Assembly (NCBI RefSeq): GCF_004216475.1
Contig: NZ_CP022303.1
Coordinates: forward strand, 1,116,001-1,180,000
Direction: 5' to 3'
Source: Thalassococcus sp. S3
GTDB lineage: Bacteria; Pseudomonadota; Alphaproteobacteria; Rhodobacterales; Rhodobacteraceae
Length of the DNA: 64,000 bases
The notes beneath the pieces are model-generated. The model worked only from the letters and a program-made list of their open reading frames with translations, was not told the DNA's origin and did not search any database. The first letter of the stretch is position 1; every line of letters starts with the position of its first letter. Shown here one piece after another: positions 28,184 through 38,084 of the stretch. Both the position numbers and the translations under genes were made by a program.

Positions 28184-28792
28184 ATGGCATATACGATTGC
28201 AATCGACGGGCCTGCCGCCGCTGGCAAGGGCACAATTTCCAAGGCGATTGCCAGCCATTACGGTTTTCATCATCTCGATACCGGTTTGCTCTACCGGGCG
28301 ATCGGAGCCCAGGTTTTGCAAGGCCATGACGCTGTCGATGCCGCCAAAGCCCTGGTGGCCGAAGATCTCGACCCGTCTCGCCTGCGCACGCCTGACGTCG
28401 CAGACGCCGCCAGCCAGGTAGCCGTCATTCCGGATGTGCGTTCAGCGCTCACGGAGTTTCAACGTCGCTTTGCCCGCCGCATGCCTGGCGCTGTCCTCGA
28501 CGGACGCGACATTGGAACCGTCATCTGCCCCGATGCGGAAGCCAAGCTCTTCGTGACCGCAAGTGCGGAAGTTCGGGCGGAAAGGCGGTTTCGCGAACTC
28601 AGCGAGAACGGACATACCGAGAGCCTTGCCGAGGTCCTTGCCGATGTGAAGGCACGGGATGCGCGTGACAGCGAACGCACCACTTCGCCCCTGAGGCCAG
28701 CGCGCGATGCAATCCACATAGACACCTCTGATCTGAGCATTGATGAAGCCGTTGCCGCAGCGATCGCGGTCATCGATGCCAGACGAGATTGA
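28184..28792 (+). CDS. cmk: Cytidylate kinase
   Basis: Phosphorylates CMP and dCMP. 202 aa; P-loop [17 protein letters not shown] at the N-terminus, the (H)LDTGLLYR segment, and [21 protein letters not shown]. An AAGGGAG RBS lies before the ATG. Between aroA and rpsA, as in many proteobacteria. Confidence 0.95.
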   Translation: MAYTIAIDGPAAAGKGTISKAIASHYGFHHLDTGLLYRAIGAQVLQGHDAVDAAKALVAEDLDPSRLRTPDVADAASQVAVIPDVRSALTEFQRRFARRMPGAVLDGRDIGTVICPDAEAKLFVTASAEVRAERRFRELSENGHTESLAEVLADVKARDARDSERTTSPLRPARDAIHIDTSDLSIDEAVAAAIAVIDARRD

Positions 28793-28859
28793 AATGCGCC
28801 TCACGAAAGGCTGACTGGCCAGACAGGCAAAGACCCGCTTATCCTTTCCAGATCCAACA

Positions 28860-29405
28860 ATGGAGACGGATATGCCACGCATGATCACCCTCGCTCTGGC
28901 CATGAGCATCGGTCTCAGCCTGCCATTGGCCGCGCAGGAGGCAGATGTCGAGCCCCCCATGACGCTTGAGCGGATGGGAGAGATCGTCTCGGCCATAGAT
29001 CCCGAGGCGCGGGCCTTCGGCACGGGGTTCGAATTGACCATCGACGATGTGCCCCTGCTGATCGTGACCGATCCCGGCGCGGACCGGATGCGGGCCATGG
29101 TGCCCATTCGCAGCGCAGAGGGCCTTCCGGCGGATGAATTGCTCCGCCTGATGCAGGCCAATTTCGATACCGCGCTCGACGCTCGCTATGCAGTGGCGCG
29201 GGGCCGGCTTTGGGGTGTCTTCATCCATCCGTTGTCCCCGTTGAAGAAAGATCAGCTTCTCTCGGGCCTGGTGCAGACGATCAACGTCGCCAAGACATAT
29301 GGTCAAAGCTATTCCGGCGGCGCGCAGGTCTTCGGGGGCGGCGATTCCAATCAGATCTACCGCGAGCTTCTCGAGGAGCTGCTCAAGAAAGGCGTGGATA
29401 TCTGA
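28860..29405 (+). CDS. Exported YbjN-like protein, function unknown
   Basis: 181-aa protein with an N-terminal signal peptide (MITLALAMSIGLSLPLAAQEA, cleavage near residue 26-28). The mature part has alternating strands and helices with LERMGEIVSAIDPEAR and LLRLMQANFDTALDARYAV, similar in pattern to the YbjN/type III chaperone-like fold, and a C-terminal glycine-rich segment (SYSGGAQVFGGG). Start could be ATG 28860 or the ATG (MPRMI) four codons later. No function can be assigned. Confidence 0.7.
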   Translation: METDMPRMITLALAMSIGLSLPLAAQEADVEPPMTLERMGEIVSAIDPEARAFGTGFELTIDDVPLLIVTDPGADRMRAMVPIRSAEGLPADELLRLMQANFDTALDARYAVARGRLWGVFIHPLSPLKKDQLLSGLVQTINVAKTYGQSYSGGAQVFGGGDSNQIYRELLEELLKKGVDI

Positions 29406-29631
29406 GGCGGGCCGGATAGGGGCAATTCTTTGCCGCCAGCGCTTGAGTTATCGGCATCGTTGGTCTATAGCCGCGCTGTCGATAAGGTCATGCACCATAA
29501 AACAACAGACGAGCAGGGTCGGAACAGTCCGGCCCTCTTTGTTTTTAGCAGCCCTGCGACCAAGTGAACCTCAAGACCGGCGGAGACAACCGCACGGCCA
29601 GAAAACATGTGTAAAGGAAACTGAGACCCGA

Positions 29632-31311
29632 ATGGCTCAAAACGCATCCATGGAGGAATTCGAAGCCCTCCTCAACGAAAGCTTCGAGATGGACACGCCC
29701 GAGGAGGGCACAGTTGTCAAAGGCAAGGTCATCGCCGTTGAAGCGGGCCAGGCCATCATCGACGTCGGCTACAAGATGGAAGGCCGGGTCGAGCTGAAAG
29801 AATTCGCAAATCCCGGTGAAGCGCCCGAAATCGAAGTCGGTGACGAGGTCGAGGTGTATCTTCGCGCCGCTGAGAACGCACGCGGCGAAGCCGTCATCTC
29901 CCGCGAGATGGCCCGCCGTGAGGAAGCCTGGGACCGTCTGGAAAAAGCCTATGCCGACGATCAGCGCGTCGAAGGCGCGATCTTTGGCCGTGTCAAAGGT
30001 GGCTTCACCGTCGATCTGGGCGGCGCCGTGGCCTTCCTGCCCGGCAGCCAAGTCGATGTCCGCCCCGTGCGCGACGCGGGCCCGCTGATGGGTCTGAAAC
30101 AGCCCTTCCAGATCCTCAAGATGGACCGCCGCCGGGGCAACATCGTCGTCTCCCGTCGTGCGATCCTCGAAGAAAGCCGCGCCGAACAGCGTGCCGAGGT
30201 CATCGGAAACCTCTCCGAAGGTCAGGCCGTGGACGGTGTCGTCAAGAACATCACCGAATACGGGGCCTTCGTGGATCTGGGCGGTGTTGACGGCCTGCTG
30301 CACGTCACAGACATGGCGTGGCGCCGGGTCAACCACCCGTCGGAAATCCTGTCGATCGGCGAGACCGTCAAGGTTCAGGTCATCAAGATCAACAAGGAAA
30401 CCCACCGTATCAGCCTCGGCATGAAGCAGTTGCAGGAAGATCCGTGGGATCTGGTGGGCGCCAAGTATCCGCTCGAATCGGTGCATCAGGGCCGCGTCAC
30501 CAACATCACCGATTACGGTGCATTCGTTGAGCTGGAGCCCGGTGTCGAAGGCCTCGTTCACGTCTCTGAGATGTCCTGGACCAAGAAGAACGTGCATCCC
30601 GGCAAGATCGTTTCGACCTCTCAGGAAGTCGAAGTCATGGTTCTGGAAATCGACAGTGCCAAGCGCCGTGTGTCGCTGGGCCTCAAGCAGACCATGCGCA
30701 ACCCCTGGGAAGTCTTCGCCGAGACCCATCCCGAGGGCACGCCGGTCGAAGGCGAGGTCAAGAACATCACCGAGTTCGGCCTCTTTATCGGTCTCGACGG
30801 CGAGATCGACGGCATGGTCCACCTCTCCGACATCTCCTGGGATGAGCGGGGCGAGGACGCGATCCAGAACTACCGCAAGGGCGATCTGGTTCAGGCCGTT
30901 GTCTCCGAAGTCGATGTCGAGAAAGAGCGTATCTCGCTCTCGATCAAGGCGCTGGGCGGCGACAAGTTCGCCGAAGCCGTGGGTGGCGTGAAGCGCGGCT
31001 CCATTGTGACCGTGAACGTCACCGCGATCGAGGATGGCGGCATCGAGGTGGAATACGAAGGCATGAAATCCTTCATCCGCCGCTCCGATCTCTCCCGTGA
31101 TCGCTCCGAACAGCGGCCCGAGCGGTTCTCGGTCGGTGACAAGGTCGATGTGCGCGTGACCAACGTCGACAGCAAGACCCGCCGTCTGGGCCTCTCGATC
31201 AAGGCGCGTGAGATCGCCGAAGAGAAAGAAGCCGTGGAGCAATACGGCTCTTCGGACAGCGGCGCGTCGCTGGGCGATATCCTGGGTGCAGCGCTCAAGG
31301 GCGACGACTAA
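29632..31311 (+). CDS. rpsA: 30S ribosomal protein S1
   Basis: 559-aa ribosomal protein S1, which brings structured mRNAs to the 30S subunit. Six S1 repeats are visible from about residue 22 to 525; good examples are VKNITEYGAFVDLGGVDGLLHVTDM and similar blocks. Start at ATG 29632 (MAQNASMEEFEALLNE); the frame is open upstream but non-coding in character. Codons are strongly biased, as expected for a highly expressed gene. Confidence 0.97.
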   Translation: MAQNASMEEFEALLNESFEMDTPEEGTVVKGKVIAVEAGQAIIDVGYKMEGRVELKEFANPGEAPEIEVGDEVEVYLRAAENARGEAVISREMARREEAWDRLEKAYADDQRVEGAIFGRVKGGFTVDLGGAVAFLPGSQVDVRPVRDAGPLMGLKQPFQILKMDRRRGNIVVSRRAILEESRAEQRAEVIGNLSEGQAVDGVVKNITEYGAFVDLGGVDGLLHVTDMAWRRVNHPSEILSIGETVKVQVIKINKETHRISLGMKQLQEDPWDLVGAKYPLESVHQGRVTNITDYGAFVELEPGVEGLVHVSEMSWTKKNVHPGKIVSTSQEVEVMVLEIDSAKRRVSLGLKQTMRNPWEVFAETHPEGTPVEGEVKNITEFGLFIGLDGEIDGMVHLSDISWDERGEDAIQNYRKGDLVQAVVSEVDVEKERISLSIKALGGDKFAEAVGGVKRGSIVTVNVTAIEDGGIEVEYEGMKSFIRRSDLSRDRSEQRPERFSVGDKVDVRVTNVDSKTRRLGLSIKAREIAEEKEAVEQYGSSDSGASLGDILGAALKGDD

Positions 31312-31340
31312 GGGCGACTGCCTGATCTAAAAGACTTGTG

Positions 31341-31371
31341 CGGCCCTGCATTCCGGTGCGGGGCCGTTTTC
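31341..31371 (+). terminator. Rho-independent terminator after rpsA
   Basis: Ten-base-pair stem CGGCCCTGCA/TGCGGGGCCG (one G-U pair) with loop TTCCGG, followed by TTTT. Located 30 nt after the rpsA stop. Confidence 0.88.
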
Positions 31372-31594
31372 GTTCCGAATCAATAGCTTCGCTGCAACGC
31401 GGCGGTCTGCCCCTATTTCGTCCAACGCCGCCCTTGATGCTGCCCGGCAAGGCATCATTGTCGATGAAACGGCCAAAAACACCACAGATTCCCGGTCCTT
31501 AGGCTTACTTCTCGTTTCCGATCTGGGGGATTGTTCCTATAGTGACCTCGCACGGATGGATGCGAGTATGTTGCCCACGGGAGGGGACCAAAGG

Positions 31595-31876
31595 ATGATC
31601 CGGTCGGAACTGATCCAAAAAATTGCTGAAGAAAATCCGCATCTCTATCAGCGGGATGTCGAGCGGATCGTGAACACCGTTTTCGAAGAGGTCACCGGCG
31701 CAATGTCGCGGGGTGATCGCGTGGAACTTCGGGGCTTCGGTGCGTTTTCAGTGAAAAAGCGGGATGCCCGCGTCGGCAGAAATCCCCGGACCGGCGAGAC
31801 TGTCCATGTCGAAGAAAAACATGTACCGTTCTTCAAAACGGGAAAGCTGCTTCGAGACCGCCTGAACGGAAAGTAA
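31595..31876 (+). CDS. ihfB: Integration host factor beta subunit
   Basis: 93-aa HU/IHF-family DNA-bending protein. The N-terminus [22 protein letters not shown] and the arm with GRNPRTGE (the intercalating proline) identify IhfB. A GAGGGG/AAGG RBS precedes ATG 31595; the upstream frame to 31556 is not needed. IHF bends DNA in recombination and transcription, including at integration sites of tyrosine recombinases. Confidence 0.95.
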   Translation: MIRSELIQKIAEENPHLYQRDVERIVNTVFEEVTGAMSRGDRVELRGFGAFSVKKRDARVGRNPRTGETVHVEEKHVPFFKTGKLLRDRLNGK

Positions 31877-31883
31877 CCTCTTT

Positions 31884-32237
31884 ATGCTGCGCTACATCAA
31901 GCTTGCCATTCTGGCTCTGATCGCCATTTGCCTGGTTTCGGTGGCACTGGCAAACCGCGAACCGGTGACGTTGGAATTGCTGCCAGCAGCCCTTGCTGAA
32001 TTGTTCGGTATGAACCTGAGCATTGATCTGCCGCTGTTCCTGGTGGTCTTCGGCGGTGTCGCGGTGGGTCTTTTGGTCGGCTTCATCTGGGAATGGCTGC
32101 GCGAGCACAAGCATCGGCGCGAAGCCAATGTGAAAGCACGTGAAGCCCGCAGGCTTGAGCGGGAAGTGACCCGTCTCAAAGGAGAGCGGGACAAGAACAA
32201 GGACGAGGTGCTCGCTATTCTGGACGAGGCCAGCTGA
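31884..32237 (+). CDS. lapA: LapA-domain (DUF1049) inner-membrane protein
   Basis: 117 aa: a first membrane helix at about 5-24, a second at about 50-72 ([19 protein letters not shown]), then a charged coiled-coil tail ([20 protein letters not shown]). This is the LapA/YciS layout, a protein that in E. coli works with LapB to control LPS synthesis. It follows ihfB by 7 nt, a common arrangement. Confidence 0.85.
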   Translation: MLRYIKLAILALIAICLVSVALANREPVTLELLPAALAELFGMNLSIDLPLFLVVFGGVAVGLLVGFIWEWLREHKHRREANVKAREARRLEREVTRLKGERDKNKDEVLAILDEAS

Positions 32238-32245
32238 GCGACCTG

Positions 32246-32887
32246 ATGTCACCCAAAATTGCTGTGAAAATCTGTGGGCTGTCCGAGCCGACACATGTCG
32301 CTGCGGCTGTTGAGGCCGGAGCGCGGTATGTCGGCTTTGTGTTTTTTCCGAAATCTCCACGGAACATTGGCGTTGATCAGGCCGCGCGTCTGGCTCAATC
32401 GGTGCCGGACGGGGTCTGCAAGGTCGCGCTTGTCGTGAATGCGGATGATGCGACGCTGGACAGGCTGATCGAAGCGGTTCCGATCGACATGCTGCAGCTC
32501 CACGGCGACGAAACGCCCGACCGGGTTGCCGAGGTCAAGGACCGATATCATCTGCCGGTCATGAAAGCCGTCGGTGTCGCGGACGAGACGGATTTGCCGG
32601 GTTTGCAGGACCATATGCGCGCAGCCGATCAGGTGCTGGTCGATGCCAAGCCACCAAAAGGCGCGGCGCTGCCAGGTGGGAACGGTCTTGCATTTGACTG
32701 GAAACTGATCGCGGGGCGCCGTTGGCCGGTGCCATGGATGCTGGCCGGTGGTCTGACCCCCGAAAACGTCGCGGACGCCGTGGCGATGACCGGTGCCAAA
32801 CAGGTCGACGTCTCCTCCGGCGTGGAACAGGCGCCAGGCATCAAGGACCCCGAACGCATCCGCAATTTCCTCAAAGCACTTGATTGA
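32246..32887 (+). CDS. trpF: Phosphoribosylanthranilate isomerase
   Basis: Third step of tryptophan synthesis. 213-aa TIM barrel; [12 protein letters not shown] carries the catalytic Cys, [12 protein letters not shown] follows, and [18 protein letters not shown] is the phosphate-binding end. The catalytic Asp is in VLVDAKP. trpB lies 750 bp on, with one opposed gene between; trpA is some 12 kb away. Confidence 0.95.
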   Translation: MSPKIAVKICGLSEPTHVAAAVEAGARYVGFVFFPKSPRNIGVDQAARLAQSVPDGVCKVALVVNADDATLDRLIEAVPIDMLQLHGDETPDRVAEVKDRYHLPVMKAVGVADETDLPGLQDHMRAADQVLVDAKPPKGAALPGGNGLAFDWKLIAGRRWPVPWMLAGGLTPENVADAVAMTGAKQVDVSSGVEQAPGIKDPERIRNFLKALD

Positions 32888-32913
32888 AGCGGGAAGTGCT
32901 TTGCCAAGTCACG

Positions 32914-33498
32914 TCATCGGGTCAGATAAAGGATATCATAGCTGCTTTCCAATACCGGGGAAGGCAGCAGCAATCTTGCCCGGTTCGGTGACATCTGTTC
33001 GAAAATACCGACCTGCGCATGTGTCTGGTTCGGCTCCACCGGCTCCTGGCTGTCCTCGGGCAAGCCTGCATAATCCGTTGCCGGTGGCCCCCCGGCATAT
33101 CCAACACCGGTGTAGATCGTAAAAACCTCTCCGAAGGTCAGTGTCCCGCGCATACGCTGCGATCCGGTAATCTTGCGGATGTTCCATTCCCCTGTCCCGG
33201 TCTCTCGGACGATACATTCAAAAGGCTGATAGACGGCGAGGGGCACGAAACCCGCCATCTTCATCGTGCGGCAATTCCACTCTCCCTCTGGTGCGATCAG
33301 GCCCGGGCCCCCGCTCAGCGCTTCGACGAGAACGGCAACGTCTTCGGGCGCGCCGTCCGCCAGCGCTTGCCTGAGAGCGTGAGCGAACATCACCGCTTCG
33401 GTCTTGATCCGGTCCTGATCGGGCGGGCGGAGATCGGGATTGGCGGTAAGAGGCGAAGCAGCAAGGCAGAGCGCAGCACAAAGGGTTTTGAATGTCAT
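32914..33498 (-). CDS. Exported DUF4893-like protein
   Basis: 194-aa secreted protein with signal peptide MTFKTLCAALCLAASPLTA. Two cysteines (WNCRTMKM and PFECIVRE) could form a disulfide, and TYSIL-like strands dominate. The pattern resembles DUF4893 proteins, but this is from memory. Convergent with trpF and divergent from trpB, which it separates. Confidence 0.7.
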   Translation of the reverse strand: MTFKTLCAALCLAASPLTANPDLRPPDQDRIKTEAVMFAHALRQALADGAPEDVAVLVEALSGGPGLIAPEGEWNCRTMKMAGFVPLAVYQPFECIVRETGTGEWNIRKITGSQRMRGTLTFGEVFTIYTGVGYAGGPPATDYAGLPEDSQEPVEPNQTHAQVGIFEQMSPNRARLLLPSPVLESSYDILYLTR

Positions 33499-33632
33499 AA
33501 TGGGTCCTTTCTTATGCGGCTCACTTAGGCTGCAACGTCGCTTGACAAAAGAACTGGCGGCGGAAAGCTGCCGCTTTACCTCGGTCAGGATGAGCGTTAG
33601 GCCTGTCAGGCCAAGATGTGTGGGAGTTCAGG

Positions 33633-34865
33633 ATGCCAAACGACCTTTTCAACAGCTTCATGACCGGTCCGGATGAAAACGGACGGTTCGGCAAGTTTGG
33701 TGGCCGTTTTGTCTCCGAGACATTGATGCCGCTGATCCTGTCGCTTGAAGAGGAATATGAGAGGGCCAAAACGGATGACAGCTTCTGGGCAGAGATGAAT
33801 GATCTCTGGACCCACTATGTCGGTCGTCCCAGCCCGCTCTATTTCGCCGAGCGGCTGACCGATCATCTGGGTGGTGCCAAGATCTATCTCAAGCGGGACG
33901 AGTTGAACCATACAGGCGCCCACAAGATCAACAACGTGCTGGGCCAGATCATCCTGGCGCGCCGCATGGGCAAAACGCGCATTATCGCTGAAACCGGCGC
34001 CGGTCAGCACGGTGTGGCGACGGCGACTGTCTGCGCGAAGTTCGGGCTGAAATGCGTGGTCTATATGGGCGCGCATGATGTCGAGCGGCAGAAGCCGAAC
34101 GTGTTCCGCATGAAGCTTTTGGGAGCGGAGGTCGTACCGGTTACGTCGGGGCGCGGCACGCTCAAGGATGCGATGAACGACGCGTTGCGCGACTGGGTGA
34201 CCAATGTCCGCGATACGTTCTATTGCATCGGCACGGTGGCGGGGCCGCATCCCTATCCCGCGATGGTTCGGGATTTCCAGTCCATCATCGGCAAGGAGGC
34301 GAAGGAGCAGATGATGGCAGCGGAAGGCCGGCTGCCGGACACGATCATCGCCGCAATTGGTGGCGGGTCCAACGCGATGGGGCTGTTCTATCCATTCCTC
34401 GATGATCAGGAGGTCGGTATCATCGGGGTCGAAGCGGGCGGCAAGGGCGTGAACGACAAGATGGAGCATTGTGCGTCTCTCACGGGGGGACGCCCGGGTG
34501 TGCTGCATGGCAACCGGACATACCTTTTGCAGGACGAGGATGGCCAGATCCTTGAAGGGTTTTCGATTTCCGCCGGTCTCGACTATCCGGGGATCGGGCC
34601 CGAACACGCCTGGCTGCATGATATTGGCCGCGCGAAATATGTCTCCATCACGGATGCCGAAGCGCTGCAGGCCTTTCAGCTGTGCTGCACGACGGAGGGC
34701 ATCATTCCCGCGCTGGAGCCGTCGCATGCCTTGGCCCATGTGATGAAAATCGCGCCGGACCTGCCAAAAGATCACCTGATCTGCATGAATATGTGCGGTC
34801 GCGGCGACAAAGACATCTTTACAGTCGCGCGCGCGCTGGGCGTTGACATGGTCCAAAGCGACTAA
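33633..34865 (+). CDS. trpB: Tryptophan synthase beta chain
   Basis: 410-aa PLP enzyme joining indole and serine. The PLP lysine is in [13 protein letters not shown]; the phosphate loop is [23 protein letters not shown] is conserved. Start at ATG 33633 (MPNDLFNSF) after AGG. Its alpha partner trpA is not adjacent but about 12 kb away on the other strand. Confidence 0.96.
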   Translation: MPNDLFNSFMTGPDENGRFGKFGGRFVSETLMPLILSLEEEYERAKTDDSFWAEMNDLWTHYVGRPSPLYFAERLTDHLGGAKIYLKRDELNHTGAHKINNVLGQIILARRMGKTRIIAETGAGQHGVATATVCAKFGLKCVVYMGAHDVERQKPNVFRMKLLGAEVVPVTSGRGTLKDAMNDALRDWVTNVRDTFYCIGTVAGPHPYPAMVRDFQSIIGKEAKEQMMAAEGRLPDTIIAAIGGGSNAMGLFYPFLDDQEVGIIGVEAGGKGVNDKMEHCASLTGGRPGVLHGNRTYLLQDEDGQILEGFSISAGLDYPGIGPEHAWLHDIGRAKYVSITDAEALQAFQLCCTTEGIIPALEPSHALAHVMKIAPDLPKDHLICMNMCGRGDKDIFTVARALGVDMVQSD

Positions 34866-35028
34866 ACTGGCGCTTAACGCATAAACTATCGATCTATGCG
34901 CCTTGGCCTTGTGTTTAGATGCAAGGCTATAAACTCGTCGTAGATGGTATTTTGTATCCGCTCCTGCCTTGTTGACAGCATCGGCGTTGCTTCGCCGCAG
35001 CGCGTATGTTCGACAGAAAGGACATGAC

Positions 35029-35274
35029 ATGAAAACCGTTTTGACGGCATCTACGATGGCATTGCTTCTCGGAAGTGCGGCGCTGGCCACACCAGCGATT
35101 TTGGCGGCGGGCCTGCCGTCGCCGGATCTGGTCCAGTCGCTTACGGTATTTGGCCCTCCTCCCGGCGATTTGGGCGTCAGGGTGCAAGGGCGTGAAGATG
35201 AATTTGAGGACGGAGGCCGGAACGCGGATGTGGGGATGCACACCGCGACGATGGGAGGGATGACGGATCGCTAG
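35029..35274 (+). CDS. Small exported protein, unknown
   Basis: 81 aa; an N-terminal signal peptide (MKTVLTASTMALLLGSAALA) followed by a low-complexity mature part without recognisable domain. An AAAGGA RBS lies 6 nt before ATG 35029. Precedes the Asp/Gly-tail protein on the same strand with a 70-bp gap. Function unknown. Confidence 0.6.
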   Translation: MKTVLTASTMALLLGSAALATPAILAAGLPSPDLVQSLTVFGPPPGDLGVRVQGREDEFEDGGRNADVGMHTATMGGMTDR

Positions 35275-35344
35275 CCTTCGCTATATGGAGAAACCGTGCC
35301 GGGCCGCTTCAAGACGATCCGGATCGTTTGCAAAGATCATTCTC

Positions 35345-35791
35345 ATGCTTCGAACCCTTCTGATCATCCTCGCCCTCGCGCTTGCCCCGATGTCGGCCTC
35401 GGCCAACCGGGTGGAGAATTCCATCGTCGCACAGCTCCGCGCACAGGGGTATACTCGCATCGAGGTCAGCCGGACCCTTTTGGGCCGCGCACGGATTGTT
35501 GCGCGCAGCAGTTCCGCCCGCCGCGAGATCATCGTGAACCCCGCAACAGGAGAAATTCTGCGCGACTATTCGGTACAAAGTGCCGGGGGCGGAAATGGCG
35601 GAGCCGGCATCGTGGATCCAGGTGGTCGCGGCGGCGGCCGCGACGATGATGGCGATGACGGTGATGATGGGGACGACGGCGACGATGGTGGCGACGACGG
35701 AGACGGAGACGGAGACGGGGACGGCGATGGTGATGGAGATGGCGACGGCGACGGTGATGGCGACGGAGACGGTGACGGTGACGGCGATTGA
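35345..35791 (+). CDS. Exported PepSY-like protein with Asp-Gly repeat tail
   Basis: 148-aa exported protein: signal peptide (about 1-20; LIILALALAPMSASA), a PepSY-like block of about 55 residues (IVAQLRAQGYTRIEVSRTLL, GRARIVA, ATGEILRDY) and a C-terminal tail from about residue 95 of almost only Asp and Gly. The tail is encoded by a 6-bp GGNGAC-type repeat (about 35645-35790) and could bind calcium or simply be disordered. The repeat can change length by slippage. ATG 35345 is preferred over an earlier in-frame start at 35285. Confidence 0.78.
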   Translation: MLRTLLIILALALAPMSASANRVENSIVAQLRAQGYTRIEVSRTLLGRARIVARSSSARREIIVNPATGEILRDYSVQSAGGGNGGAGIVDPGGRGGGRDDDGDDGDDGDDGDDGGDDGDGDGDGDGDGDGDGDGDGDGDGDGDGDGD

Positions 35792-35815
35792 TCCAAACAA
35801 GGGTGTTTTCGTGCC

Positions 35816-36313
35816 ATGACGAAACGCTGGGTGATCCTGGTCCTTCTGGTCGTTCAGGTGTTTTGCGCAAGCTTTTTCATCTATGATATTCTCGTCACCC
35901 TTCTGGGTCTGCCGGTTGCGCCGATCAACTGGCAGATCTACGAGCTGATCGAGATCGGCGCCGCCTTGGGTTTGATATTTGGGGTCATCTTCGCCGCCGT
36001 TGCCCTGCGCCAGTCGCTCCGGGATACCGCCCGCATGCAATCACAACTCCGCGTCGCGTCCGGCGCGTTCATGGAGCTTCTCGAGGACAGTTTCGCCGAT
36101 TGGGGTTTGACACCCGCTGAGCGGGATGTGGCGCTCTTTGCGATCAAGGGTCTTTCAACGCAGGAGATCGCCGCGATCCGCTCGACCTCGGAAGGAACGG
36201 TCAAGGCCCAGACAAACGCAATCTATCGCAAGGCCGGCGTGACCGGGCGCCCCCAGCTTCTCAGCCTTTTTATTGACGACTTGATCGAAGACGGCCTGAA
36301 GGCCGCGCAATAG
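35816..36313 (+). CDS. Membrane-anchored LuxR-type regulator
   Basis: 165 aa. Two hydrophobic segments at about 5-27 and 43-65, then a linker and a C-terminal LuxR/GerE helix-turn-helix (about 95-160; LTPAERDVALFAIKGLSTQEIA, SEGTVKAQTNAIYRKAGV). No receiver or ligand-binding domain, so signalling would go through the membrane part. Starts 25 nt after the Asp/Gly-tail gene, suggesting one operon and possible sensing of that exported protein; inference. Confidence 0.82.
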   Translation: MTKRWVILVLLVVQVFCASFFIYDILVTLLGLPVAPINWQIYELIEIGAALGLIFGVIFAAVALRQSLRDTARMQSQLRVASGAFMELLEDSFADWGLTPAERDVALFAIKGLSTQEIAAIRSTSEGTVKAQTNAIYRKAGVTGRPQLLSLFIDDLIEDGLKAAQ

Positions 36314-36319
36314 CGGCGA

Positions 36320-36694
36320 TCACGCCACCGCAGCGTGTTCGCGCAACACATCCAATGAAACGATCTCCAGCGCGCGTTGATGCGTAGCCTCCAGGTTGAC
36401 CCGTGGCGCACAGCCTTCCTCATGCGCTTGTAGAAAGCGACTGGCGCAAAGGCACCAATGGTCGCCCGGTTTGAGACCTGCGAACCGGAACTCGGGACGT
36501 GGCGTGCTGAGGTCGTTGCCGACATATTTCGAATACGCCAGGAACTCGGCCGTCATCACGGCACAGACCGTATGACTGCCCTGGTCTGCGGCGCAGGTGT
36601 TGCAGTGGCCATCTCTGAAGAAGCCGGTCAGAGGATCGGTGGAGCAGGGGGCGAGGGTGTCGCCCAGAACGTTGATGCTGGCTTCGGGTTCCAT
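36320..36694 (-). CDS. DUF2237-family protein
   Basis: 124-aa small protein with the conserved start NVLGDTLAPCSTDPLTGFFRDG and cysteines in HCNTCAADQGSHTVCAVM and HWCLCASR. Function unknown in the family. The start at ATG 36694 is preferred over the longer upstream frame. Convergent with the LuxR gene, and 14 nt downstream of the serine hydrolase on the same strand. Confidence 0.82.
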   Translation of the reverse strand: MEPEASINVLGDTLAPCSTDPLTGFFRDGHCNTCAADQGSHTVCAVMTAEFLAYSKYVGNDLSTPRPEFRFAGLKPGDHWCLCASRFLQAHEEGCAPRVNLEATHQRALEIVSLDVLREHAAVA

Positions 36695-36708
36695 TGTGCT
36701 GATCTCCT

Positions 36709-37878
36709 TCAGTCGATCACGGCCCCGGTTATAGCGCGGAGCATTTCCATGTTCCGCCCGTGCACGCCGGGCTCCCGGAATTGTCGATCCGCCGAGGTGA
36801 CGACGATGACCACCCCTGCCTTCTGATTGATATAGAGGTACTGGCCATAGATACCACGCCCAAAGAATTCGCCCTCTGTCGCGCCGACGGGGATCCACCA
36901 TTGATAACCATAGCCGACACGGCCCACCTGCGTTGGTGCACTGGCCTGTGTCGAGGCTGCAATCCAGTCTGCGGGCACAATCTGCCGACCATTGTAGCTG
37001 CCGTCCTGCAGGATCATTTGTCCAAAGCGCGCGTAGTCCCGCGTGGTCAGGTTGAGCCCGCCCAGCACGAAGGCCACGCCGTCTCCGTCGGTCAGGTAAT
37101 AGGCGTCACGCTCCTGGCCCAGCGGAACAATGAGCTTTTCGGACATCAGGTCGACGACCGACTGCCCAGTCGCACCTCGCACCACCATCCCGATGACATG
37201 CGTGTCGATGGAGACATATTGCCATTGCGTGCCCGGTTCGGTGAAGGTTTCGGTCAATCCAGCGGCAAAGCCGTCCATCCGGCCGCCCAGGGCGATGACG
37301 CGCCCCATTCGGTTGATGTCGGAATAAAAGTCGAGATAATCCTCGTTAAAGGTCACACCGCTCGACATCTGCAGGACATTGCGGATCGTCGCGCCGTCAT
37401 AGGCTCCCCCCGCCAGCGATGGCGCATATTTGGTGACCGGATCGTCCAGCGAAGCGATTTGCCCTTCCTCGACCAGAATGCCGAAGAGGGCCGACAGATA
37501 GCTCTTGGCAATCGACCAGGAGATACGGCGATCATCCGCAGTCGTGCCCTGGAAGTATTCTTCATAGACGATTTCGCCATCGGCCAGCACAAGCAGGGAG
37601 GTCACGCTGCGGTTGCCGATCCATTCTGAGACCTCTGCCGGCAGCTCGGTCTCGGGCCCGTAGGGCAGGGGCGTGGTCGCGCCGTCACCGCGGAGGACGG
37701 GACGCGTCAGAAAGGCCTGATCCATATTGCTGAAATTCGCGACGATCCGGTCTGCGTCAAACAGCGAATTCACCGCCATCAGGCGCGTTATCTCTTCGCG
37801 TTTCCAGACTCCTACGGCAACTGCTGCCAGAAGCAGGGCGACAAGAAGGCGACCCAACCATTTTCCGAAAGTGCGCAT
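36709..37878 (-). CDS. Membrane-anchored serine hydrolase (beta-lactamase class C-like)
   Basis: 389 aa with one N-terminal membrane helix (WLGRLLVALLLAAVAVGVW), then a penicillin-binding/beta-lactamase-fold hydrolase. The SxxK catalytic motif is SWSIAKSYLSALFG (Ser near 130). Class C-like esterases and D-aminopeptidases share this. The start at ATG 37878 follows GGCGGGGAA; an ATG at 37893 is an alternative. A role in hydrolysing periplasmic esters or peptides is likely but not specific. Confidence 0.82.
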   Translation of the reverse strand: MRTFGKWLGRLLVALLLAAVAVGVWKREEITRLMAVNSLFDADRIVANFSNMDQAFLTRPVLRGDGATTPLPYGPETELPAEVSEWIGNRSVTSLLVLADGEIVYEEYFQGTTADDRRISWSIAKSYLSALFGILVEEGQIASLDDPVTKYAPSLAGGAYDGATIRNVLQMSSGVTFNEDYLDFYSDINRMGRVIALGGRMDGFAAGLTETFTEPGTQWQYVSIDTHVIGMVVRGATGQSVVDLMSEKLIVPLGQERDAYYLTDGDGVAFVLGGLNLTTRDYARFGQMILQDGSYNGRQIVPADWIAASTQASAPTQVGRVGYGYQWWIPVGATEGEFFGRGIYGQYLYINQKAGVVIVVTSADRQFREPGVHGRNMEMLRAITGAVID

Positions 37879-38084
37879 GCTATTCCCCGCCATTCCATGT
37901 TGGCAAAGAGGATCACGCCGCATGGCCAGACTGCAAGCGTGACCTTGGGGCGCGTGGCCTTTCACCGGGGGCGTCGAACCCGTCGGTGCGATCTCATTCG
38001 GGACCGTCCACTTGCCCATCCAGCCAAGTCTTTCTGAACCGGCGGGCAAAAAGCTTAGACCTGAGAGGGGAAGAGCCGACAGGG

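Noticed and set aside
26635..28242. 535-aa frame antisense to aroA
   Set aside because: aroA is a clear gene; the reverse frame has no domain and is GC-rich shadow.
29545..31242. 565-aa frame antisense to rpsA
   Set aside because: Shadow of the strongly biased rpsA codons; no RBS and no known motif.
33606..35243. 545-aa frame antisense to trpB
   Set aside because: Covers trpB on the other strand; repetitive His/Arg composition typical of a reverse-frame artefact.
35645..35790. Short-period repeat considered as CRISPR or minisatellite array
   Set aside because: Period of 6 nt within a coding frame; no spacers, no cas genes. No CRISPR array was seen anywhere in the window.
35566..35817. Minus-strand Ser-Pro repeat protein
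   Set aside because: Only the reverse reading of the Asp-Gly hexanucleotide repeat.
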